From contig NZ_JAHUZE010000001.1 in the NCBI RefSeq assembly GCF_019218265.1, forward strand, positions 682,001 to 746,000: a stretch of DNA of 64,000 nt, in the 5' to 3' direction. The translations under genes were made by a program, and so were the position numbers. The notes under the pieces were generated by a model. The model searched no databases and was not told the origin of the DNA. It was given only the letters and a program-made list of their open reading frames with translations. The stretch comes from Maritimibacter dapengensis (lineage in GTDB: Bacteria > Pseudomonadota > Alphaproteobacteria > Rhodobacterales > Rhodobacteraceae). Of the stretch, positions 41,390 to 50,317 are shown one piece after another (positions within the stretch are counted from its first letter, which is position 1; the number at the start of each line of letters is the position of its first letter).

Positions 41390-43464
41390 TGACCGGACAT
41401 GTGCTTGAATTTCTGGGAGAGACGAAGCTGGAGCTTGGTCCGGTCGGTGAGGCCGATGGCAACTGGCGTTCCGCGCGGGACGAAAACGACGTGCTCTGGC
41501 TGGTGCTCGACCGGGTCGGCAGCAGCGTCAACACCATATCTGAAGACGTCATCCGTGACCTCGACGCCATTGTCGCAAAAGCCGAAGCAGAGATGCCGAA
41601 AGCGTTGGTCATCCGCTCCGCCAAAACCGCAGGCTTTGCCGCGGGCGCGGATATTTCGTCCTTTTCCGAGATGTCGGACGTGGGGGCCGCTGACCTTTTG
41701 CGCCAGGCGCATGACGTGCTCGACCGGATCGAGTCGCTGTCCTGCCCGACGATCTGCGTCGTGCATGGCGCGGCACTCGGGGCCGGGTTCGAGATTGCCC
41801 TCAGCTGCGATTACCGGATCGCGACCCCCGGCGCATCTTTCGGATTTCCCGAGGTGCAGCTTGGACTGCATCCGGGGCTGGGTGGCACCTTTCGACTGCC
41901 CGCCCTGATCGGCCCGACCGACGCGATGACGATGATGCTGACCGGAAAAACCGCACATACGAAGCGGGCGAAGTCGCAGGGGATTGTCGATGCGGTGGTG
42001 GAGGAACGCCATGTTGCGGCTGCCGTCGAGGCTGCCGCGCGTGGCGAGATCGAGCGGCAACGTCCGGGTCTGACCTCCCGTGCGTTCGGGCTGGAGCAGG
42101 CACGCAGTCTTGCGGCGCGCCAGATGCGGAGCCAGACCGAGAAGAAAGCACCGAAAGAGCATTATCCCGCGTCATACGCGCTGATCGACCTGTGGGAGAA
42201 ACACGGCGATGATCGTGACGCGATGCGGGCGGGAGAGATCGAAAGCTTTGCCGACCTGCTGGGCACCGAAACCTCGAAGAACCTGCGCCGGGTTTTCTTC
42301 CTTCAGCAATCGTTGAAGGAGGCCGGGCGCGGCGAAGACGGGATCGCGCATGTTCATGTCATCGGCGCCGGTGCGATGGGGGCGGAGATCGCGGCGATGG
42401 CGGCGATCAAGGGCAAGTCCTTAACGTTGGGCGATGTCGAGACCGCGCCACTTGGCAAGGCCGTCAGGACTGCGGCGAAGATCTGCGAAGACAAGCATCT
42501 GAGCGGGACCGAGATGCGTGACGCGCTGGATCGGTTGATGCCGGACCCGAAGGGCTATGGCCTTGCTCGTGCCGACCTCGTTATCGAAGCGGCGAGCGAA
42601 ACGCTCGAGGTGAAGCACAAGATTTTCGCGGACCTGAAGGGCAAGCTGAAGGAGGGCGCGATCCTCGCCACGAACACGTCGAGCCTGTCGATCGCCAAAT
42701 TGGCACAGGCCGCGCCGGACCCGAGCCGGTTTGCGGGGCTTCATTTCTTCAACCCGGTGTCGCGTGTCGATCTCGTCGAGGTGGTCGCAGGCCCTGACAC
42801 CCGTGACGAGGTGGCGCAAAGCCTCGCTGCCTTCTGCGGGTCGATCGGCAAGTTGCCCGCCTTGGTGCGAGATTATCCCGGCTTCGTCGTGAACCGGACG
42901 CTGGTGCCCTACATGCTCGAAGCCATGGTCCTAATGGACGAGGGGTTGTCGAAAGAGGTAATCGACACCGCCGCGCTCCGGTTCGGGATGCCGATGGGGC
43001 CGGTGACGCTGGCCGACCAGGTGGGGCTCGATATAGGGCTTCACGTCGCCGAGACCCTACAGGGCAGTCTTGACACACCGATGCCCGCCATTTCCGACGA
43101 TTTGCGACAGAAGGTCGAGGCCGGGCACCTGGGTAAGAAGTCGGGCAAAGGGTTTTACGACTGGTCCGAGGGGTCGCCTCATCCGAGCGCGGATCTGGAA
43201 GGTGCGCCCGACGATCTGACCGACCGGCTGATTCTCCCGATGCTGAACGCCTGTGTCGAAGTGCTGCGGCAGGGGATCGCGAGAAACGCGGATCAGGTCG
43301 ACGCGGCGATGATCTTCGCCACCGGATGGGCGCCGTTCAGGGGCGGCCCGCTGCATTATGCCAAGGCGCGGGGCATCGACGAGGTCACGGCGCGGCTTCG
43401 TGCGCTGAGCGACGCGCATGGGCCGAGGTTCGCGCCCGATCCCGGTTGGGGCGACCTTGGCTGA
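41389..43464 (+). CDS. fadJ: Bifunctional enoyl-CoA hydratase / 3-hydroxyacyl-CoA dehydrogenase
   Basis: A 691-residue multifunctional beta-oxidation protein. The N-terminal crotonase domain has both catalytic glutamates, E135 (GAGFEIALS) and E155 (FPEVQLGLHPG). The NAD domain starts with GAGAMG (326-331), and the catalytic histidine is in HFFNP (452-456), with a C-terminal dehydrogenase dimerisation region. ATG 41389 overlaps the thiolase stop. It converts enoyl-CoA to 3-ketoacyl-CoA. It pairs with the thiolase as a FadIJ-like unit. Confidence 0.93.
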   Translation: MTGHVLEFLGETKLELGPVGEADGNWRSARDENDVLWLVLDRVGSSVNTISEDVIRDLDAIVAKAEAEMPKALVIRSAKTAGFAAGADISSFSEMSDVGAADLLRQAHDVLDRIESLSCPTICVVHGAALGAGFEIALSCDYRIATPGASFGFPEVQLGLHPGLGGTFRLPALIGPTDAMTMMLTGKTAHTKRAKSQGIVDAVVEERHVAAAVEAAARGEIERQRPGLTSRAFGLEQARSLAARQMRSQTEKKAPKEHYPASYALIDLWEKHGDDRDAMRAGEIESFADLLGTETSKNLRRVFFLQQSLKEAGRGEDGIAHVHVIGAGAMGAEIAAMAAIKGKSLTLGDVETAPLGKAVRTAAKICEDKHLSGTEMRDALDRLMPDPKGYGLARADLVIEAASETLEVKHKIFADLKGKLKEGAILATNTSSLSIAKLAQAAPDPSRFAGLHFFNPVSRVDLVEVVAGPDTRDEVAQSLAAFCGSIGKLPALVRDYPGFVVNRTLVPYMLEAMVLMDEGLSKEVIDTAALRFGMPMGPVTLADQVGLDIGLHVAETLQGSLDTPMPAISDDLRQKVEAGHLGKKSGKGFYDWSEGSPHPSADLEGAPDDLTDRLILPMLNACVEVLRQGIARNADQVDAAMIFATGWAPFRGGPLHYAKARGIDEVTARLRALSDAHGPRFAPDPGWGDLG

Positions 43465-45298
43465 CGGGCCACAGGTTTTCTCCGACGCGGATGCGCTGGC
43501 GCGGGCGATCTTCGACGACTGCGATGGCGACGTTCGCCTTGCCCTGCCTCTGGGCCTTGGCAAACCTATCACGCTGGTGAACGCGCTTGTGCAGACAGCA
43601 GCCGCAGATCCGACACTGAAACTCAGCATTTTCACCGCACTCACGCTCCAGAAACCGAAGCCTTCGTCCGACATGGAGGCGCGATTTCTGGAACCTGCGA
43701 TGGATCGGCTTTTCGGCACCGCGCCGCCGCTGCTTTATGCGGAGATGATTAGCGGCGATGGGTTGCCGGACAACATAAATGTCTCGGAGTTTTTCTTTCA
43801 GGCGGGAAGCTGGCTTGGCAACGATTATGCGCAGCGGCATTACATCTCGGCCAATTATACACACGCCCGCGACGTGCTGATCGCGCAGGAACCCAACGTG
43901 CTCGTGCAGCTTATGCCGCGTCAGGGTGAGCACTTCAGCATGTCGTGCAACACCGATATTTCTGCCGATCTGTTCGCGCGCCGGGCCACAGGCGAGCTGG
44001 AATTCATCGCTGTCGCCGAGGTTTGCGATGTGCTGCCGTTCATGTCCGGCCCGGCCGAGGTCGAGCAAGGTGCTTTGGCGATGGTGCTGGAGCCTCCGCA
44101 GCAGATCGACCTTTTCTCGGTGCCGCGCCAGCCCGTGTCGCGCGCCCAGCATGCGATCGGGTTGCATGTCTCGCGCCTGATCCGTGACGGTGGCACGCTT
44201 CAAATCGGGATCGGTGGGATCGGCGATGCGGTTGCGCAGGCGCTCCTGTCACGCGACCGAGGGGACCTTGCCGATCTCTGGCGTGATGCGCCCCTGCCGC
44301 TTTCTGGCGAGGACGTCGCCCCGTTCGACGAGGGGCTCTACGCCGTGTCTGAGATGCTGGTGGGCGGGCTATTGTCCCTGTTCGACGCCGGCATCCTGCG
44401 ACGCGAGGTGGACGGTGCGGCGATCCACGCGGGCTTCTTCGTCGATGCGCGGGACATGTACGCGCGGCTTCGGGAGATGTCGCCTGAGCGCCGTGCGAAG
44501 ATCCAGATGATGCCGGTGAGCTTCACCAACGCGCTCTATAGCGACGAGGCTGCGAAGCGCACTGCGCGTCGGCATGCACGCTTCGTAAACGCCGCGATGC
44601 AGGTCAGTCTTTTGGGTGATGCCATGTCGGACGCAGCGGAACCGGGCGCGGTGGTGAGTGGTGTGGGCGGTCAGTTCAATTTCTTCGAACAGGCGTTCGC
44701 GCTTGAGGACGCCCATGCGATCCTGACATTGCCCGCGACGCGGACGAGTGGCGGTTCCGTGACGTCGAACATCGTTTGGCAAGTGCCCGTGACGACCGTG
44801 CCGCGCCACATGCGAGACGTGGTCGTGACCGAATATGGTGCGGCTTTCCTGCGCGGCGAGACCGACGAAGAGGTCATCAAACGTCTGATCTGCATCGCGG
44901 ACAGCCGGTTTCAGCGCGAACTGTTGGATGAGGCTCGTTCGGCGGGGAAGATCGACCCGGCCTGGCAGGTGCCTGCTGCCCATGCCGCGAACACGCCTGA
45001 GACGTTGTCCCGTTGGCTCGCGCCCCATCGCGCAGTGTTGCCCGCTTTTCCGTTCGGCACGGATTTCACCGAGACCGAGCGCGATTTGCTCCCTGCACTT
45101 TCACGTCTGAAGAATGCAGGCTCTGATCGAGCGGCCCTCGCGCGGCTTGTCTGGGCCTCTTTCCGTTCGCCCGTTCACCCGCGTGAGGGCGAGGCGATGG
45201 CGCGGATGGGGTATCGAAGGGAGGCGCGGCTGCGAGAACCCCTCGACGCGCGCGCCCTGCGAGGCGCACTTCGCAAGTCGGCACAAGGCGGTGAGTGA
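43418..45298 (+). CDS. Acetyl-CoA hydrolase/CoA-transferase family protein
   Basis: A 613-626 residue member of the acetyl-CoA hydrolase/4-hydroxybutyrate CoA-transferase family. Recognisable parts are the N-terminal CoA-transferase-like domain (LALPLGLGKPI), GTLQIGIGGIGDAVAQ and the C-terminal AcetylCoA_hyd_C domain (VSGVGGQFNFFEQAF; VVVTEYGAAFLRG). It may move CoA between acids or hydrolyse acyl-CoA, balancing the CoA pool during fatty acid use. The start is uncertain: ATG 43418 overlaps fadJ by 47 bases; TTG 43457 overlaps by eight. It is a fourth gene in the fad operon, which is unusual. Confidence 0.8.
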   Translation: MGRGSRPIPVGATLADGPQVFSDADALARAIFDDCDGDVRLALPLGLGKPITLVNALVQTAAADPTLKLSIFTALTLQKPKPSSDMEARFLEPAMDRLFGTAPPLLYAEMISGDGLPDNINVSEFFFQAGSWLGNDYAQRHYISANYTHARDVLIAQEPNVLVQLMPRQGEHFSMSCNTDISADLFARRATGELEFIAVAEVCDVLPFMSGPAEVEQGALAMVLEPPQQIDLFSVPRQPVSRAQHAIGLHVSRLIRDGGTLQIGIGGIGDAVAQALLSRDRGDLADLWRDAPLPLSGEDVAPFDEGLYAVSEMLVGGLLSLFDAGILRREVDGAAIHAGFFVDARDMYARLREMSPERRAKIQMMPVSFTNALYSDEAAKRTARRHARFVNAAMQVSLLGDAMSDAAEPGAVVSGVGGQFNFFEQAFALEDAHAILTLPATRTSGGSVTSNIVWQVPVTTVPRHMRDVVVTEYGAAFLRGETDEEVIKRLICIADSRFQRELLDEARSAGKIDPAWQVPAAHAANTPETLSRWLAPHRAVLPAFPFGTDFTETERDLLPALSRLKNAGSDRAALARLVWASFRSPVHPREGEAMARMGYRREARLREPLDARALRGALRKSAQGGE

Positions 45299-45324
45299 GG
45301 CGATGTGCGGCGCGCACCGGACGA

Positions 45325-46191
45325 TCAGCGGCTGGCAATCGGCACGGAGAAGGTGAAGGGTCCGGCCCCCAGGCCTTGAGGCGCGCGCGGGAACCCGCTC
45401 GCAGACCGAACGGCCTGAAGCGCGAGCTGGTCGACTTGCGGGTTACCTGAGCTGCGGGCGAGACCGACGCCGACCAACGCGCCGTTACCGGCGACACGGA
45501 TCGTCACATAGGCCGTGCCTTTGCCGGCGCCGCGGGGTGCGCGGCGGGCGATCCGGGCCTGGATCTGTCCGCCCCAGCGGCTCATCAGGGTCGCACGTTG
45601 CGAAGGGCTGATGCTTGCCTGTTCGCGTTTCTGCGTCTGGCCCTGTGTTGCACCGCCGCCGATGCCTTTCGCCTGCTGTTGCGCGCGAGGTGCGGACGCT
45701 TGGGAGGCCTGTTGCTGATGCGGCGGTTTGACGGGCGCAGGGGGCTGGACAGTCTGCCGCTGCGGCTCTGGCGTGGGTGCGGGGCGCTCGGGTGGTCGAG
45801 GCGAGGCTTCTGGTGCGAAACGAGGCGGCGGCGGAGCGGGTGGGGTGGTGTCCAGCTCGGGTGCACGAAATGCTTCGGGCGCCGTGCGATCCGGCACAGG
45901 GAGCGACGAGATGTTGGGTGCAGGCGGCTCATCGGTCACGGGGGCAGGGGGCGCCTGCGGCATCTCGGGCGGCGCGAGGGCGGCGGTTTCCATTTCGACC
46001 TCTGTCTCGGGCGGTGTTTCCCAGCTCGCGACCATCCGCTCCACAGCGGCCGACGACGCCTTGACGCTGACGGTCTGTTCGCCGCCGGACCCTGCGCCGT
46101 CTTCTCCGAGCCGGGCGGGCACCGGCATGAGAAAAAGCGCGATGACCGAAACGAAAGCCGATGCACCGATGATTTCCAGGCCGTCGCGCAT
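45325..46191 (-). CDS. tonB: TonB-family energy-transducing protein
   Basis: A 288-residue TonB: an N-terminal membrane anchor (LEIIGASAFVSVIALFLMP), then a long Pro/Ala/Gln-rich periplasmic spacer, then a C-terminal TonB domain (about 205-288) ending in FTFSVPIASR. It carries the proton-motive signal of ExbB/ExbD to outer-membrane receptors by binding their TonB box. It is the last gene of the haem operon, next to exbD2, and probably serves the divergent receptor at 51608. Length and composition are typical. Confidence 0.9.
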   Translation of the reverse strand: MRDGLEIIGASAFVSVIALFLMPVPARLGEDGAGSGGEQTVSVKASSAAVERMVASWETPPETEVEMETAALAPPEMPQAPPAPVTDEPPAPNISSLPVPDRTAPEAFRAPELDTTPPAPPPPRFAPEASPRPPERPAPTPEPQRQTVQPPAPVKPPHQQQASQASAPRAQQQAKGIGGGATQGQTQKREQASISPSQRATLMSRWGGQIQARIARRAPRGAGKGTAYVTIRVAGNGALVGVGLARSSGNPQVDQLALQAVRSASGFPRAPQGLGAGPFTFSVPIASR

Positions 46192-46194
46192 GGG

Positions 46195-46575
46195 TCAGTT
46201 CTCCACCACAAGGTCGACGCCAGCGCCGGTGACGTTCGACACTCTCGCCAGCACCTTTGCGAGTTCGGCCCCCTGCATGGCGCGATCGACGCGGAGCGTC
46301 AGCACGGTTTCACGGGCGCGGGCGGCGAGGCTGGACCAGACCTGCTCGCCCGATTGGTCGAGGTAGTAGGGCGTGCCGTCCGGCCCGATGACCAGCACGT
46401 CCGGGCTGGCATCGAAGGATCGCCCTTCGGCATTCGGTGCTTCGATCTCGACCGGCAGGGGTGGCGTGATCCGGGCGGTGATCAGGAAAAATACCAGCAG
46501 GAGGAAGACGACGTTGATCATGGGGATCACGTTTTCAACGGGTCGTTTCGGCTGTGCCTGTCTCCCGACACGCAT
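46195..46575 (-). CDS. ExbD-like protein lacking the membrane aspartate
   Basis: A 126-residue ExbD/TolR family protein: one N-terminal membrane helix and a periplasmic domain. The helix reads PMINVVFLLLVFFLI, so the residue matching the essential proton-path aspartate (D25 in E. coli ExbD) is N21. The codon on the minus strand is AAC at 46513-46515. It lies right after a normal exbD (stop 46576, start 46575) and before tonB. It may be a structural partner in an ExbD heterodimer or a non-conducting regulator. Confidence 0.85.
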   Translation of the reverse strand: MRVGRQAQPKRPVENVIPMINVVFLLLVFFLITARITPPLPVEIEAPNAEGRSFDASPDVLVIGPDGTPYYLDQSGEQVWSSLAARARETVLTLRVDRAMQGAELAKVLARVSNVTGAGVDLVVEN

Positions 46576-46959
46576 CTATTCGACCACCACGAGGCCGGTG
46601 AAACCCGCCGCGCCCAAGGTTTCCATGACCGCGACCAGTCGTTGCACGTCGGCTTGTTCCCGGGCCCGCAGAACGATCGTGTCGGAGCCGGAGCGCGTCA
46701 GGGTCTGGAGTTGATCGGCCAGGGTCTCTTCGCCGATGTCGCTTCCATTCAGGAGCACGCGATCAGGCAGGACATCGACGAGCCGGGGCGGACCTTCGTA
46801 ATCCGATGCGCCTGCTTGCCCGCCGATCACCGTGATCGCGGCCTCGGACCCGAACCGGGAGGCCAGCATGAAGAACACGAGAAGCAGAAACACAACGTCG
46901 ATCATCGGGGTCAGGCTGGGACGGCGCGGGCGCCGGGGGCGGGCGAGCGAAAGCGACAT
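46576..46959 (-). CDS. exbD: ExbD, proton-conducting subunit
   Basis: A 127-residue ExbD with a single membrane helix that keeps the catalytic aspartate D21 (PMIDVVFLLLVFFML), and a periplasmic domain. With ExbB it forms the proton-driven motor that energises TonB. Basic N-terminus (ARPRRPRRPS) as in TolR/ExbD. Directly followed by exbD2. Full family length. Confidence 0.9.
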   Translation of the reverse strand: MSLSLARPRRPRRPSLTPMIDVVFLLLVFFMLASRFGSEAAITVIGGQAGASDYEGPPRLVDVLPDRVLLNGSDIGEETLADQLQTLTRSGSDTIVLRAREQADVQRLVAVMETLGAAGFTGLVVVE

Positions 46960-46963
46960 GGGG

Positions 46964-47626
46964 TCACTCGGCGGCGAGGCGTTGATCTTCGGCGGGCAGG
47001 TCGGCCTGAACGAGAAGCCGCGTCACCATGTCCTCGATCCGGCCTTGTGCGCGGTCGGCCACGCTTTCGAACCAGGTCAGGGCGGCGGATGCTGGAATCG
47101 CCACCGCCATGCCCAATGCGGTGGTCAGCAATGCCTCCCAGATCCCGCCTGCAAGCGCGGATGGGTCGGCGCGGCTTCCGGCGGCTTCGAGCGCCTGGAA
47201 CGCCGAAACCATGCCGAGCACGGTGCCCAGCAGACCGATCAACGGTGCTATGGTGGCGATGAGTTCAAGACCACGCAGACCGCCGCGGGCGCGGGCGAGC
47301 TGAATGGCGGCGACACGGGCGATCTCTTCTCGCATCGCGTCGCCGGAGAGATGGTTTCTTGCCAGAACATCGAACGTGGCCGCGACGGGGATGCCGTAGA
47401 TCCCGCGCGCGCGGCCAAGACCGTCTCGCGCCGCGTCCTGCCGACCGGCGAGCCAATCATCGACCGCGCGCCCTGCACGGCGCGGTTGCCAGGCGCGAAG
47501 CGCCGCGAGACGCAATATTTTCCACAGGATGACACCCGCCGTGAGCGCAGCGAGTACGGCGAGGACCCAAATCGCGACGCCGCCCTTCTCCATGAAATCG
47601 GCCAATGCCGTCAGTTTCTCGTCCAT
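46964..47626 (-). CDS. exbB: ExbB, motor pentamer subunit
   Basis: A 220-residue MotA/TolQ/ExbB family protein with three membrane helices: an N-terminal one (IWVLAVLAALTAGVIL) and two C-terminal ones around LIATIAPLIGLLGTVLGMV and ALLTTALGMAVAIPASA. The TTALGMAVAIP motif matches the ExbB polar channel helix. It makes the pentamer through which protons pass with ExbD. It is in the haem operon, 12 bases after hmuV. Confidence 0.9.
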   Translation of the reverse strand: MDEKLTALADFMEKGGVAIWVLAVLAALTAGVILWKILRLAALRAWQPRRAGRAVDDWLAGRQDAARDGLGRARGIYGIPVAATFDVLARNHLSGDAMREEIARVAAIQLARARGGLRGLELIATIAPLIGLLGTVLGMVSAFQALEAAGSRADPSALAGGIWEALLTTALGMAVAIPASAALTWFESVADRAQGRIEDMVTRLLVQADLPAEDQRLAAE

Positions 47627-47638
47627 GTTGATCTCTGT

Positions 47639-48415
47639 CTATGCTGATGCCGCGTGGGGCAGGATGTAGGTGGCGTTTGCGGGGGCCGTGTTGACTTTCA
47701 AGTCGCAGGCATAGGCCGCCGACAGGTTTTCGTCGGTGAACACGTGTCCGATGTCGCCCTGTGTCACGACGCGACCCTCGGCCATGAGCGCGACGGATTG
47801 CGCGAACATCGCGGTCAGGTTCAGGTCGTGCATCACCGCGACGACGCCGCCGCCGGACAGGGCGAAGTCACGGGCCAGTGTCATGACTTCGAGTTGGTGC
47901 GCGATGTCGAGGCTGGCGACGGGTTCGTCCAGGATCAGCCAGTTGGCACCGTCCTTACCGGTCGGGTCCCAGACTTGTGCGAGAACACGGGCGAGTTGCG
48001 TGCGCTGTTGCTCGCCGCCGGAAAGATCGTGGTAGGGGCGGTGACCGAAGCCCGACAGGCCGACGCGGGCCAATGCGCGCTCGCCAAGATCGGGGCCGCC
48101 GCCGGAGATGCCGTTCGACTGCCCGAGGCGCACGATCTCGGCCACGGTGAACGGGAAGGCGACCCCTGTGAACTGGGACAGGACCCCGCGCCGGGCCGCG
48201 AGTTCCCACGGTTTCGCACGCGCCACGTCGAGACCTTCGATACGCGCGTCGCCGGTGTAGCCCACGTCCCCCGTGATGGCGCGCAGGAGCGTTGTCTTGC
48301 CCGATCCGTTCGGACCGACGATCGCCGTTACCTCGCCCGCTTTCGCAGTGAAGTCGACGCCGTGGAGGATCTGCCGATGTCCGAGGTGGACTGTGAGGTT
48401 TCGTGCCGTCAGCAT
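47639..48415 (-). CDS. hmuV: Haem ABC transporter ATP-binding protein HmuV
   Basis: A 258-residue ABC ATPase of the FecE/HmuV group. Walker A GPNGSGKTT, signature LSGGEQQ and Walker B LILDEPV are present. It drives haem import through HmuU. Just one base separates it from the hmuU stop. Complete length. Confidence 0.92.
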   Translation of the reverse strand: MLTARNLTVHLGHRQILHGVDFTAKAGEVTAIVGPNGSGKTTLLRAITGDVGYTGDARIEGLDVARAKPWELAARRGVLSQFTGVAFPFTVAEIVRLGQSNGISGGGPDLGERALARVGLSGFGHRPYHDLSGGEQQRTQLARVLAQVWDPTGKDGANWLILDEPVASLDIAHQLEVMTLARDFALSGGGVVAVMHDLNLTAMFAQSVALMAEGRVVTQGDIGHVFTDENLSAAYACDLKVNTAPANATYILPHAASA

Positions 48416-48416
48416 G

Positions 48417-49487
48417 TCACATCTCCAGAAGTCCGCGCCGCCGCAGGAGGATCCACAGGAAGAACGGGCCGCCTATGATCGCCATGACGATCCCGATGGG
48501 GAGTTCCGCAGGGGCCACGATGACGCGCGCCACCATGTCGGCGAGGATCAGAATGATCGCCCCGAGCAGCGCCGCATTAATCAGGAGGTAGCGGTGGTCT
48601 GGGCCGGTCGACAGGCGCAACAGGTGCGGCACGACGATGCCGACGAAACCGATGCCGCCTGATACCGCCACGGCCGCGCCGACCGCGGCAGAGACCAGAA
48701 GAATGGCGAAACGTTTGAGGATCTGGACGTCGATTCCCATATGGCGTGCGGCCGGCTCCCCGAGCGCCAGACCGTTCAGGCCGCGTGCGAGGAGTGGCGC
48801 GCCGAAGATGCCCACGAGCATCAGCGGGGCGGCGGCCAGCACCTTGCTCCAGGTCGCACCGGCCAGTGAGCCGAGGCCCCAGAAGGTCAGGGTCCGAAGC
48901 TGCGCGTCGTCAGCAAGGTAGATCATGATGCCTGACAGGGCGCTCACGAGCGCTGCAAGTGCGATGCCGGCGAGCAGCATGGTCGCGACGGACGTGTGCC
49001 CGCCTCTGGTCGAGATGGAATAGAGAGCGATGACCGACAGCCAGCCCCCCACGAAGGCGGCGATGGGCACGAGAGAATAGCCCATCGCCGTTCCCACGGC
49101 TGGCGGCAGCAGGCCGCCGAGCACGATGGCCAGGATCGCACCAAGACCGGCCCCCGCGCTCACACCCACGAGGCCGGGATCGGCCAGAGGGTTTCGAAAA
49201 AGCCCCTGCATCACGACGCCCGACACAGCGAGTGCGGCACCGACAAGCAGGCCCAGGGACAGACGCGGCAGCCGGATGTCGAAGATCACCACCTGTGCGC
49301 GCAGATCGACGGGACGCCCCGCCACCAGATCCCCGATGACGCCGAGCGGCGAAAGTCCGGTCGCGCCCACGAATAGGCTCGCGATCGAGATCGCGACGAG
49401 GGCGACCGAAAGCGCGACCATGACCCAACGGGCCGTGGTGCTGCGATCAGAGGCCGTCGCGGCGTCCACATGCGTCATTGCAACCAT
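48417..49487 (-). CDS. hmuU: Haem ABC transporter permease HmuU
   Basis: A 356-residue FecCD-family permease with about ten membrane helices. Conserved segments include LPRLSLGLLVGAALAVSGVVMQGLFRNPLADP and a C-terminal GGIGFVGIVVPHLLR. It moves haem from HmuT across the inner membrane. ATG 49487 overlaps the hmuT stop (TGATG); ATG 49478 is an alternative. Part of the eight-gene operon. Confidence 0.92.
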   Translation of the reverse strand: MVAMTHVDAATASDRSTTARWVMVALSVALVAISIASLFVGATGLSPLGVIGDLVAGRPVDLRAQVVIFDIRLPRLSLGLLVGAALAVSGVVMQGLFRNPLADPGLVGVSAGAGLGAILAIVLGGLLPPAVGTAMGYSLVPIAAFVGGWLSVIALYSISTRGGHTSVATMLLAGIALAALVSALSGIMIYLADDAQLRTLTFWGLGSLAGATWSKVLAAAPLMLVGIFGAPLLARGLNGLALGEPAARHMGIDVQILKRFAILLVSAAVGAAVAVSGGIGFVGIVVPHLLRLSTGPDHRYLLINAALLGAIILILADMVARVIVAPAELPIGIVMAIIGGPFFLWILLRRRGLLEM

Positions 49488-50317
49488 CAGCCTGCCGTCT
49501 CGGACAGTTCGCCGGCGAGGGTGCGGACGGCTTCTCCGACGCGCGGTCCGAAGCCCAGAAGTAGAAGCCCGTCCATACGTACCACCGACTGCGTCTGGGC
49601 CGCCGGGGTTCCGGCGATGGCGGGATGCGCAAATAGGTCGTCGTCGGACGCGGCGTGGTCGCCTGAACGGTCCATCATCAGGATGACATCCGGCGCGGCG
49701 ACGGTGATCGCCTCGTCCGAGACCTGCTTGTAGCCCTCGACGCCCTGGATGGCGTTCATGCCGCCCGCCAATTCTATGATCGCAGACGCGGAGGTGTTTT
49801 CGCCCGCGGCGGTGATGCGCCCGCCTGCGGTCGAAAGTATGAACAGAACGCGTAGCGGTTCGACATTCGCCGCGACGGCTTCGGCTTCGTCGAGATCCGC
49901 GCTGACGGATGCCGCGAGGTCCTCGCCTTTCTCGGTCACGTCCAGTGCCTTGGCCACGTCGCGGATCTTTTGCAGGACCGCCTCTTCAGTGTAGCCGTCG
50001 GCGACTTCGATGAACGGCACGTCTGCGGCGCGCAGAAGTTCGACCGCTTCGAGCGGTCCGGCGCCGGTTTCGCTGATAATGAGATCCGGGTTGACCGACA
50101 GCACGCCCTCCGGCGACAGCTGGCGGATATAGCCGACGTCGGGCAGCGCAGTGGCTTCGGTCGGGAAGGTCGAGGTCGAGTCGCGACCGACGAGACGCTC
50201 CTGTTCCCCGAGCGCATAGACGATTTCCGTCACCGACCCGCCGATGGAAAGCACGCGATCCGCGAGCGCGGTCGTGGGGAGGGCGACGAGCGTGGACAGC
50301 AAGAGAGACCGGATCAT
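49487..50317 (-). CDS. hmuT: Periplasmic haem-binding protein HmuT
   Basis: A 276-residue class III periplasmic binding protein with a cleaved signal (residues 1-19, ends ALAD). The haem-contact tyrosine loop and the conserved SIGGSVTEIVYALG start follow the HmuT pattern. It hands haem to HmuUV. Its ATG overlaps the hmuS stop (50314-50317, ATGA). No metal-site His cluster. Confidence 0.9.
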   Translation of the reverse strand: MIRSLLLSTLVALPTTALADRVLSIGGSVTEIVYALGEQERLVGRDSTSTFPTEATALPDVGYIRQLSPEGVLSVNPDLIISETGAGPLEAVELLRAADVPFIEVADGYTEEAVLQKIRDVAKALDVTEKGEDLAASVSADLDEAEAVAANVEPLRVLFILSTAGGRITAAGENTSASAIIELAGGMNAIQGVEGYKQVSDEAITVAAPDVILMMDRSGDHAASDDDLFAHPAIAGTPAAQTQSVVRMDGLLLLGFGPRVGEAVRTLAGELSETAG

